A DNA stretch of 58,025 nucleotides from Bacteroidales bacterium (GTDB taxonomy: Bacteria > Bacteroidota > Bacteroidia > Bacteroidales > WCHB1-69): assembly GCA_016285145.1 (NCBI GenBank), contig JAEEQE010000016.1:1-58025 (forward strand), given 5' to 3'. How positions within the stretch are numbered: position 1 is the stretch's first letter; every line of letters begins with the position of its first letter. Of this stretch, positions 52,083 through 58,025 are shown piece by piece. Both the position numbers and the translations under genes were made by a program. Under the pieces are notes generated by a model. It saw nothing but the letters and a program-made list of their open reading frames with translations, did not search any database and was not told the DNA's origin.

Positions 52083-52847
52083 TCATTTAGTGGCCCCGTC
52101 CAAGACCAGACGGAATCCGACATAATTGTATTGGGCGTTAGGGATACTTTGGCTGCGGGCGGAAACGCGACAAACATCCGAATAGCTGGTCATACAGCCG
52201 CCTCGATAGACTTTGGTTTCGCCCAAATTGTACCCGGTGGGATTCTCAAGAACCTTGCTTGAATTCCATTCATACATATCAAAACCATCGAAACACCATT
52301 CATACACGTTGCCAGTCATATCATAAACACCCAGCTCGTTCGGATGTTTTGTGCCGACGGCGTGGATTGTTTTCCCACTGTTTTTCTTGCACCAGGCCAC
52401 CTCTTCCAAATTGTCGGAACCGCTAAACTTGTAGTTTTGGGAAAATTGGCCTCCGCGGGCGGCATATTCCCATTCGGCCTCTGTGGGCAGGCGGTATTTC
52501 TTCCCCGTAAGTTCATTTAGCTTGGCAATGAAGGTCTGAGCGTCATACCAACTGACACGTGTAACCGGCAAACTGTCACCAGAGACCTTGGAGGGGTTCT
52601 TGCCGCCCATCACCGACATCCAAAGTCCTTGAGTCACTTCGTATTTGGCGATATAAAAACCGTCAAGTTTTACCGGATGGGCTGGAGCCTCATTCACGAA
52701 ACAGTCGGAATGCCGGCCGGTGCAACCCATCATAAACTCGCCGCCTTCTACATAAACCATTTCAATGGCGGGAATTTGAGCGTAAACCGAAGACGCCAGC
52801 AGAACAGCGATTATGGTGATGAATAGAGATTTGTTTTTCATATTCAT
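52083..52847 (-). CDS. Secreted SUMF1/formylglycine-generating-enzyme-like protein
   Basis: The 254-residue protein has a signal peptide (cleavage near VYAQ) and a complete SUMF1 fold: EMVYVEGGEFMMGC, FYIAKYEVTQGLW, YRLPTEAEWEYAARGG, NELGVYDMTGNVYEW, VYRGGCM and YVGFRLVLD. The active FGE cysteine pair (CxxxxC in the RGG segment) is not conserved; the segment reads RGGCMTSYSDVCR, so sulfatase activation is unlikely. The fold is often used as a binding module in Bacteroidetes, as in GldJ and GldK. It stands alone behind a TACTTTTG box. Confidence 0.85.
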   Translation of the reverse strand: MNMKNKSLFITIIAVLLASSVYAQIPAIEMVYVEGGEFMMGCTGRHSDCFVNEAPAHPVKLDGFYIAKYEVTQGLWMSVMGGKNPSKVSGDSLPVTRVSWYDAQTFIAKLNELTGKKYRLPTEAEWEYAARGGQFSQNYKFSGSDNLEEVAWCKKNSGKTIHAVGTKHPNELGVYDMTGNVYEWCFDGFDMYEWNSSKVLENPTGYNLGETKVYRGGCMTSYSDVCRVSARSQSIPNAQYNYVGFRLVLDGATK

Positions 52848-52906
52848 GTTGTTTTATTATTATTGTTTACAACAATAACATTTGATGATTATCAAATAAA
52901 CAATGG

Positions 52907-52914
52907 CAAAAGTA
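52907..52914 (-). promoter_or_regulatory. -7 promoter box of the SUMF1 gene
   Basis: TACTTTTG on the minus strand; the leader is about 55 bases. Confidence 0.55.
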
Positions 52915-53004
52915 CAAAAATTACTGGTATTACGATTTGTTAAACTACTGGAAAAAATTATACGGATATTTGGAATATAGTTTTCATGGGTTGGAAATAA
53001 TGTC

Positions 53005-53012
53005 TATTTTTG
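53005..53012 (+). promoter_or_regulatory. -7 promoter box of the TonB-C gene
   Basis: TATTTTTG with TTTC 19 bases upstream (52982-52985) as a -33 element. It lies inside an upstream in-frame extension and supports the start at 53060. Confidence 0.55.
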
Positions 53013-53059
53013 CGCATTATTTGCAGTTCTTGGTTTCTCACATCCAAAATGATTGTTTT

Positions 53060-53773
53060 ATGAAAAAGATTTTTTCAAAAATTGCTTTGGTCACATTGTT
53101 GCTGGTGTTGTGCGGAAGTTCCGCTTTTGCCCAGCAGAGCAAATACACGAAAAAAGGCAACAAGGCGCTGGCCCAAAACGATGAGGAAAAGGCCGCCCAC
53201 TATTTCTATTGCGGCGCTATGTTCGACCAGTCGAAAGCCGCGTTCGACAAGCTTGAAGCGATGGCGGATCGAGGCTCCCAAGATGCAAATATGCTGTTGG
53301 GGGCTTTCTATCAGCGGGGAGTGATGGTGGAGAAGGATTTGGCAAAGGCAATCTCCCTTTACCAAAAGGCTGAGAAATTCAACTTGAAATACCTCATAAA
53401 GGCGTTGGAGAACGAACTCAACAACGTATATGAAAACGATCCCGATTCTTTGGACAGAAAAAACATCTATACTTCCACAAAAAAATTACCAGAGTTTCCC
53501 GGAGGCATGGAGGCGTTGATGACAACACTATCGCGAAACACCATTTATCCGGAATATGCCCGCAATTTGAAGTTAGCAGGCACCGTTTTGGTGAAATTTG
53601 TCGTGGAAAAAGACGGCAGAATGGATGGGTTTACGATTGTGGTGTCCCTGCATCCCATTCTTGACAACGAAACCATCAGGGTCCTCGGCACGCTTCCCAA
53701 GTGGGAACCGGGCCTCCTGAACGGGAAACCCGTGCGCTGCTACTATCAGATACCGATGACGTTTCGGATGTGA
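53060..53773 (+). CDS. Periplasmic protein with Sel1-like repeats and a TonB C-terminal domain
   Basis: From MKKIFSKIALVTLLL the protein has 237 residues with a signal peptide (cleavage near SAFAQ). Residues about 30-115 form TPR/Sel1-like helices (ANMLLGAFYQRGVMVEKDLAKA), and residues about 145-237 form a TonB-C domain (FPGGMEALMTTLSRN; YPEYARNLKLAGTVLVKFVV; PKWEPGLLNGKPV). In Bacteroidetes such TonB-C proteins are often free in the periplasm or bound to envelope partners rather than coupled to ExbBD, and no membrane anchor other than the signal is visible. Function is unknown. The longer frame from 52937 contains the promoter box and was rejected. Confidence 0.82.
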   Translation: MKKIFSKIALVTLLLVLCGSSAFAQQSKYTKKGNKALAQNDEEKAAHYFYCGAMFDQSKAAFDKLEAMADRGSQDANMLLGAFYQRGVMVEKDLAKAISLYQKAEKFNLKYLIKALENELNNVYENDPDSLDRKNIYTSTKKLPEFPGGMEALMTTLSRNTIYPEYARNLKLAGTVLVKFVVEKDGRMDGFTIVVSLHPILDNETIRVLGTLPKWEPGLLNGKPVRCYYQIPMTFRM

Positions 53774-53891
53774 TTTTTGCGCCTCCTCTCTCCCCGCCAT
53801 TCCCCGTCCATTTTTTTGACACTTCCGTCTTATTTTTGGACACAATGCGACTTTTCGTTTCCTGGCAACACTCTGTTATGGATATATTTCC

Positions 53892-53899
53892 TACTTTTG
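53892..53899 (+). promoter_or_regulatory. -7 promoter box upstream of the response regulator gene
   Basis: TACTTTTG followed by a leader of about 160 bases that is largely composite repeat copy A. Confidence 0.45.
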
Positions 53900-53910
53900 G
53901 CGCGATATTT

Positions 53911-54046
53911 GAAACTGCTTCCTTGAGCAGCCCATTCCCCTTCTTTTAGAAGGGGTGCTCGCAGGGCGGAGTAGTATTAGAGACAAAACGCGCGAAGCGC
54001 TAATAACCCCACACAAGCGACGAAATCGCGCAATGCGGGGGGCGAA
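53911..54046. repeat. Composite hairpin repeat, copy A
   Basis: Modules in order: GAAACTGCTTCCTTGAGCAG; a stem of CCCCTTCT and AGAAGGGG; GCTCGCAGGGC; then CAAAACGCGCGAAGCGCTAA and a CCCCACAC arm with a degraded partner. The same modules recur at 55443, 57002 and 57832. This copy fills the leader of the response-regulator gene. Confidence 0.8.
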
Positions 54047-54059
54047 AACCTAAAAAGAA

Positions 54060-55385
54060 ATGAAAAACACCATCCTCATCGTCGATGACAACCGCAACGT
54101 CCTTGCGGCGCTGAAACTGCTGCTCGAGCGCGAGTTCCAGCAGGTGGTCGCGCTGCCGTCGCCCAACACCCTGCTACGGCAGATCGAGCAGTGCCGCCCT
54201 GACGTCGTGCTGCTCGACATGAACTTCTCCGCCGGACTCAACACCGGCAACGAAGGCCTCTTCTGGCTCCGCGAGATCAAACGGCTCTTCCCACAGCTTC
54301 CTGTGGTGCTCTTCACCGCCTACGCCGACATCGAGCTGGCCGTGGCGGGCATGAAGGAGGGCGCCGCCGACTTTGTGGTGAAGCCGTGGGACAACGACCG
54401 CCTCATCGCCACCCTCATCCGCGCCTGTACTCCCGAAAAGAACAGTCCGAAACGGAAATCACAGGACGAATGCACCCTGTTCTGGAGCGATAGCCCGTCG
54501 ATGCGGGAACTGCGACTGATGGTGGAGAAAATCGCCCCCACAGACGCCGCCATCCTCATCACGGGTGAAAACGGCACGGGCAAGACGCTATTGGCCAAAG
54601 AGATACATCGTTTGTCCGCCCGCAACAACAAATCCTTCATGACCGTGGATTTGGGCGCGCTCACCGAAACGCTTTTCGAGAGCGAGCTGTTCGGGCACGT
54701 GAAGGGTGCATTCACCGATGCGAAAACCGACCGCGCGGGCAAAATCGAAGAGGCCGCGGGCGGCACCCTTTTCCTCGACGAGATCGGCAACCTCGCCTTC
54801 CCGCAGCAGGCCAAGCTGTTGACGGTCATCCAGCAGCGCACGGTCACGCGGGTGGGCAGCAACAAAGCCCTCCCCGTCGATTTCCGGCTCATCTGCGCCA
54901 CCAACCAGAAACTTGGCGAGAAGGTACTGCGCGGCGAGTTCCGCGAGGACCTCTACTACCGCGTTAACACCATCCATCTGGAAATCCCGCCCCTGCGCGA
55001 CCGTCGCGAGGACATCCTGCCTTTCGCAAAACATTTCCTGACGGTTTTTGCGGATAAATACCACAAAGACGGTCTCAAAATGAGTCCTGAAGCCGCCCGC
55101 AAGCTGACCGACCACCCGTGGTATGGCAACATCCGCGAACTAGAACACGCCGTGGAGCACGCGGTCATCGTCAGCGACAGCCCCGAACTTTGCGAACAAG
55201 ACTTCAAGCTCACAACCCCGATACAAAAGGATAACGTGCAGGAAGTCACTACCTTGGATGAAATGGAAGCCGAGATGATCCGCAAGTGCATCGCCAAATG
55301 CGCCGGCAACCTCACCACCGTGGCCGCCACCCTCGGCATCACCCGACAGACTCTCTATAACAAGATGAAAAAGTATGGGATATAA
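54060..55385 (+). CDS. Sigma-54-dependent response regulator (NtrC family)
   Basis: The 441-residue protein has a receiver domain with phospho-acceptor Asp53 (VVLLDMNF), a central AAA+ domain with Walker A GENGTGKTLLAKE, the sigma-54 contact loop GAFTDA (variant of GAFTGA), Walker B GGTLFLDEIG and RVNTIHLEIPPLRDR, and a C-terminal Fis-type helix-turn-helix (NLTTVAATLGITRQTLYNK). It should activate sigma-54 promoters when phosphorylated by the kinase encoded next. The pair lies next to an ABC exporter ATPase gene, a likely target. The GAFTDA change occurs in other functional members and does not argue against activity. Confidence 0.95.
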   Translation: MKNTILIVDDNRNVLAALKLLLEREFQQVVALPSPNTLLRQIEQCRPDVVLLDMNFSAGLNTGNEGLFWLREIKRLFPQLPVVLFTAYADIELAVAGMKEGAADFVVKPWDNDRLIATLIRACTPEKNSPKRKSQDECTLFWSDSPSMRELRLMVEKIAPTDAAILITGENGTGKTLLAKEIHRLSARNNKSFMTVDLGALTETLFESELFGHVKGAFTDAKTDRAGKIEEAAGGTLFLDEIGNLAFPQQAKLLTVIQQRTVTRVGSNKALPVDFRLICATNQKLGEKVLRGEFREDLYYRVNTIHLEIPPLRDRREDILPFAKHFLTVFADKYHKDGLKMSPEAARKLTDHPWYGNIRELEHAVEHAVIVSDSPELCEQDFKLTTPIQKDNVQEVTTLDEMEAEMIRKCIAKCAGNLTTVAATLGITRQTLYNKMKKYGI

Positions 55386-55388
55386 GAC

Positions 55389-55437
55389 GAATAGTGAATA
55401 GTGAACAGTGAACAGAGATTAGTGATTAGTAATCAGA
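55389..55437. repeat. Heptamer array after the response regulator gene
   Basis: Seven 7-base units: GAATAGT twice, GAACAGT, GAACAGA, GATTAGT twice, AATCAGA. Confidence 0.75.
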
Positions 55438-55442
55438 TATAA

Positions 55443-55650
55443 CGAAAGAGCCCAATATATTGAAACTACTTCCTTGAGCAGCTCATTCCCCTTCTTTTAG
55501 AAGGGGTGCCCGAAGGGCGGGGTAGTATTAGGGGGCAAAACGCGCGAAGCGCTAATAACCCCACACTGCGCTTCGCTTGTGTGGGGCTTGAAGAGACAGA
55601 AAGTACGGACTGCGGGAGCAGCGATAAGGTCGAAGCGAAGCGCAGTGTGA
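55443..55650. repeat. Composite hairpin repeat, copy B
   Basis: Begins CGAAAGAGCCCAAT, then GAAACTACTTCCTTGAGCAG, the CCCCTTCT/AGAAGGGG stem, GCCCGAAGGGC, CAAAACGCGCGAAGCGCTAA, a CCCCACAC/GTGTGGGG hairpin (55559-55586) and a tail ending AAGCGAAGCGCAGTGTG (55633-55649), which is the reverse complement of 55562-55578. It fills the regulator/kinase gap. Confidence 0.8.
55559..55586. repeat. CCCCACAC/GTGTGGGG hairpin with loop in reverse orientation
   Basis: Eight-base arms enclose TGCGCTTCGCTT. In copy D (57942-57969) the same arms enclose AAGCGAAGCGCA, the exact reverse complement. Confidence 0.85.
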
Positions 55651-55667
55651 GCTAGTAACGAACAGAT

Positions 55668-56885
55668 ATGGTAATAATAACGATAACAGTAATAATCGCG
55701 TGGCTCCTCACCACGTTTCTGCTGATCCAGCGTAACCGATGGATTAACAACCGCATCAAGTTCCTGTCGGAGGCGGTGGCGGGCGGCGATTTCAGCTTCA
55801 CCTTCCCCGAGCAGAACCGACGGCACAGCGACCGCGTGCTGGCCGAGTCGCTGAACCGCATCCGCGACATGCTCAGCCGCACCCGCCAGGAGACCATTGA
55901 CAAAGAACGCTACTATGCCTTGATTCTTGAGAATGTGCGCACCGGTATCGTGGCTTACGACGAACAGGGGTTCGTGATGCAGACCAACAGCGCGGCAGCA
56001 TCGCTTTTCGGACTGCCCGTGCTAACCCACATCCGTCAGCTCGACCGCGTGAGTGGCGGTCTGGCGGACATGCTGCTCGTGGCAGCGGCCGGTGATACCC
56101 GCACGCTCACCCTCCATGACGGCGAAAGCACCCACCAACTCTCCATCCAAGTCTCGCAAAGCCGCATCCGCGACCGCAACATCCGTATCTTGGTCGTCAA
56201 CGATATACACAACGAATTGGATAACAAGGAGATTGACTCGTGGATCTCGCTCACCCGCGTACTCACGCACGAGATTATGAACACCGTAAGTCCCATCACC
56301 TCGCTGAGCGAAAGTCTGCGTACGCTGGTTTCCGATACTTCGTCGGAACTCTACAAGGGACTGGATGTTATCCACTCCACGGGCAAGGGCATCGAAGGGT
56401 TTGTGGAGTCGTACCGGCAGTTCACGCACATCCCAACGCCCGCGCCGACCCTGTTTTACGTGCGGGAGTTGGTGACCCGCACTGTGCAGTTGGTGCAGTC
56501 CGTGCCGGAGAACGCCCGCATCGACTTCCGTTGGTCGGTGAAGCCCGGCGACATGCTGTTGCACGCCGACGAGAACCTTGTCGGGCGGGTGCTCAACAAC
56601 CTGCTGAAGAACGCTGTGGAGGCGATAGTCGAGGGGGATAATGGCTGGGTGGAAGTCCGCGCCTTCCTCAACGAACGCGAGGATGTGGTCATTGAGGTTG
56701 GCGACAGCGGCAACCCGATTCCACCCGATGTGGAGGAGCGTATCTTCATCCCGTTCTTCACCACCAAGAAGGAGGGTTCCGGCATCGGGCTGAGCATCTC
56801 CCGTCAGATCATGCGGCTTTCGGGCGGCACCCTCACGTTGCATACTACCCCGAACACCACATTCGTGATGACGTTCGGCGGGTAG
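55668..56885 (+). CDS. Sensor histidine kinase with PAS domain
   Basis: The 405-residue protein has one N-terminal membrane helix (IITITVIIAWLLTTFLLI), a short linker, a PAS domain (about 85-160: ILENVRTGIVAYDEQGFVMQ), a kinase core with His201 in LTHEIMNTVSPITSL, and the ATP-binding motifs NLLKNAVEAI, EVGDSGNPIP and TTKKEGSGIGLSISRQ. There is no large extracytoplasmic sensor; the signal is probably sensed in the membrane or cytoplasm. It most likely phosphorylates Asp53 of the regulator encoded just upstream. Composite repeats flank it on both sides. Confidence 0.94.
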   Translation: MVIITITVIIAWLLTTFLLIQRNRWINNRIKFLSEAVAGGDFSFTFPEQNRRHSDRVLAESLNRIRDMLSRTRQETIDKERYYALILENVRTGIVAYDEQGFVMQTNSAAASLFGLPVLTHIRQLDRVSGGLADMLLVAAAGDTRTLTLHDGESTHQLSIQVSQSRIRDRNIRILVVNDIHNELDNKEIDSWISLTRVLTHEIMNTVSPITSLSESLRTLVSDTSSELYKGLDVIHSTGKGIEGFVESYRQFTHIPTPAPTLFYVRELVTRTVQLVQSVPENARIDFRWSVKPGDMLLHADENLVGRVLNNLLKNAVEAIVEGDNGWVEVRAFLNEREDVVIEVGDSGNPIPPDVEERIFIPFFTTKKEGSGIGLSISRQIMRLSGGTLTLHTTPNTTFVMTFGG

Positions 56886-56989
56886 ATTCATAAGATTGTC
56901 TATTATTCATACACCGCTGTCCGAATGTTTGACGTTTGGCGAATGTTGTGATATCCGTAATAATTTGATAGTCAGTAGCGTTTCCCTTT

Positions 56990-57005
56990 TGGCACGGTTT
57001 TGGAA
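56990..57005 (+). promoter_or_regulatory. Possible sigma-54 promoter of the ABC transporter gene
   Basis: TGGCAC, five bases, TGGAA resembles the -24/-12 consensus TGGCAC-N5-TTGCA, though the -12 GC is replaced by GA and overlaps the start of repeat copy C. The NtrC-type regulator upstream makes such a site plausible. Confidence 0.3.
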
Positions 57006-57066
57006 ACATATTCCTTGAGCCGTCCCTCCCCCTTCTTGTAGAAAGGGTGCCCGAAGGGCGGGGTAA
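57002..57066. repeat. Composite hairpin repeat, copy C (short)
   Basis: GGAAACATATTCCTTGAGC, a CCCCCTTCT...AGAAAGGG stem and GCCCGAAGGGCGGGG. The GCGCGAAGCGC and CCCCACAC modules are missing. It ends just before the ABC transporter gene. Confidence 0.75.
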
Positions 57067-57079
57067 TTAGAACGAAACA

Positions 57080-57748
57080 ATGATACGATTAGAGAACATC
57101 AGCAAAAGCTTTCGCTCCGAAACGGTGGAGACGAAAGCGCTACAGCAAGTAAATATGGAGGTCCGGAAGGGCGAGTTCATAGCCATAATGGGCCCTTCCG
57201 GTTGCGGCAAGACCACCTTGCTCAACATCCTCGGTCTCCTCAACACCCCCGACTCGGGTCGTTATTTCCTCGATGGCCGCGACGTGAGCGGTTTGAAAGA
57301 GCGCGACCGGTTGAAGCTGCGGCGCGGGGTCATCGGCTTCGTGTTCCAGAGCTTCAACCTCATCGACGACATGAACGTCTTCGAGAACGTAGAGCTGCCG
57401 TTGCGCTACCTCGGTCTCAGCAAGTCGGAGCGGCGGGCGAAGGTCAACGAGGTGCTGGAACGCATGAGCATCATCCACCGGGCGAGCCACTACCCGCAGC
57501 AGCTCTCCGGTGGGCAGCAGCAGCGTGTCGCCGTGGCCCGTGCGGTCGTCTCCAACCCGCAGCTCATCCTCTGCGACGAGCCCACCGGCAACCTCGACAG
57601 CCACAACGGTCTCGACGTCATGCACCTCCTCTGCGACCTCAACGCCGCCGGCACCACCATCGTCATGGTCACCCACAGCGCCCACGACGCCGGCTTCGCG
57701 CACAGGATCGTACACCTCCTCGACGGCACCATCAATGATGAATGCTGA
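57080..57748 (+). CDS. ABC exporter ATP-binding protein (MacB/LolD type)
   Basis: The 222-residue ATPase has Walker A GPSGCGKTTLLN, Q-loop GFVFQSFNLI, signature LSGGQQQRVAVARA, Walker B LILCDEPTGNLD and H-loop VTHS. Size and LIDDMNVFENVELPLRYLGL are typical of MacB/LolD-type ATPases that work with FtsX-like permeases; permease genes probably lie beyond the window. It follows the NtrC-type regulator and kinase and has a weak sigma-54-like site upstream. The last codons (NDEC and stop) lie within a heptamer array, so the C-terminus is shaped by the repeat. Confidence 0.93.
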   Translation: MIRLENISKSFRSETVETKALQQVNMEVRKGEFIAIMGPSGCGKTTLLNILGLLNTPDSGRYFLDGRDVSGLKERDRLKLRRGVIGFVFQSFNLIDDMNVFENVELPLRYLGLSKSERRAKVNEVLERMSIIHRASHYPQQLSGGQQQRVAVARAVVSNPQLILCDEPTGNLDSHNGLDVMHLLCDLNAAGTTIVMVTHSAHDAGFAHRIVHLLDGTINDEC

Positions 57749-57831
57749 ATGATGAATGATGAATGTTGAATGTTGAATGCTGAATGATGAATGCTGAATG
57801 ATGAATGTAGAATGAAGAATGAAGAATGATG
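57734..57831. repeat. Heptamer array of 14 units overlapping the end of the ABC ATPase gene
   Basis: AATGATG, AATGCTG, AATGTTG, AATGTAG and AATGAAG units follow each other without a break for 98 bases. The stop codon of the ABC gene is in the second and third unit. Confidence 0.9.
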
Positions 57832-58025
57832 GTGCGAAAGAGCCCCAATTCCCCCCTTTAGGGGGGATGCCCGCAGGGCAGGGGGGTGAAACCACTTCCT
57901 TAAGCAGCCCCTGAGGGGCAAGACGCGCGAAGCGCTAATAACCCCACACAAGCGAAGCGCAGTGTGGGGCTGGAAGAAGCAGAAGGTTCCGAACTGCGGA
58001 GACAGCGATGACGACGAAGCGCAGC
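57832..58025. repeat. Composite hairpin repeat, copy D (runs to window end)
   Basis: Here the module order differs: CGAAAGAGCCCCAAT, then the stem CCCCCC-TTTA-GGGGGG with GCCCGCAGGGC, then GAAACCACTTCCTTAAGCAG, CAAGACGCGCGAAGCGCTAA, and the CCCCACAC/GTGTGGGG hairpin (57942-57969) with a homologous tail. No gene is seen. Confidence 0.8.
57942..57969. repeat. CCCCACAC/GTGTGGGG hairpin, forward loop
   Basis: Arms as in copy B; loop AAGCGAAGCGCA. Confidence 0.85.

Noticed and set aside
53870-53890. Sigma-54 site in CTGGCAACACTCTG before the response regulator
   Set aside because: The -12 dinucleotide at the required spacing is TT, so the match is too weak.
57734-57831. CRISPR-like array
   Set aside because: Units are 7 bases and contiguous with no spacers, and no cas genes are present.

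Overview
The window looks like chromosome from a Bacteroidetes bacterium, most likely order Bacteroidales. The reasons are: type IX secretion and gliding-type genes (gldJ, porP/sprF, porU, porV, gldF, gldG); an S46 dipeptidyl-peptidase; rfbH-type CDP-sugar genes; and, in front of about twenty genes, the Bacteroidetes -7 promoter element TAnnTTTG. No tRNA, rRNA, CRISPR array or transposase was seen. The left end cuts gcvP, and the right end stops in a repeat after an ABC-transporter ATPase gene.

Layout. (1) 1-20.1 kb: partial gcvP, an EnvC-like amidase activator, engB and a META-domain lipoprotein; then a secretion block with gldJ and porP on the minus strand, divergent from porU-porV; then ispF, an M3 peptidase, gldF-gldG and an M16 peptidase. 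(2) 20.2-21.6 kb: ahcY with a clear terminator. (3) 21.7-40.6 kb: a surface-sugar locus. rfbF, rfbG, rfbH and a short flavin reductase can make a CDP-3,6-dideoxy-4-keto-hexose. They are followed by an HpcH-type aldolase, a PfkB sugar-acid kinase, a thiamine-diphosphate (TPP) enzyme and an NAD-dependent reductase/epimerase. This resembles the YerE/YerF route to the branched sugar yersiniose, with two extra enzymes. Membrane glycosyltransferases of GtrB, GtrA, GT2 and GT-C type follow. Two AAA-family ATPase genes sit in this locus, and the first few codons of a third ATPase family appear in front of gtrA. (4) 40.6-53.8 kb: housekeeping and secreted proteins: ispE, era, hutI, an S46 peptidase, rpsF-rpsR-rplI, a cysteine-rich lipoprotein, uvrB, an M16 peptidase, a SUMF1-domain protein and a TonB-C protein. 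(5) 53.9-58.0 kb: an NtrC-type response regulator, its histidine kinase and an ABC exporter ATPase. Every gap in this last part holds a copy of one composite, hairpin-rich repeat.

Most noteworthy are the yersiniose-like pathway with its aldolase/kinase pair, the ATPase cassettes with shared flanking sequences, the ATPase relic fused in frame to gtrA, the composite repeat with a hairpin in opposite orientations in two copies, and 7-bp-period tandem arrays at four gene boundaries. Gene functions rest on recognisable motifs in the translated sequence. No database search was possible.
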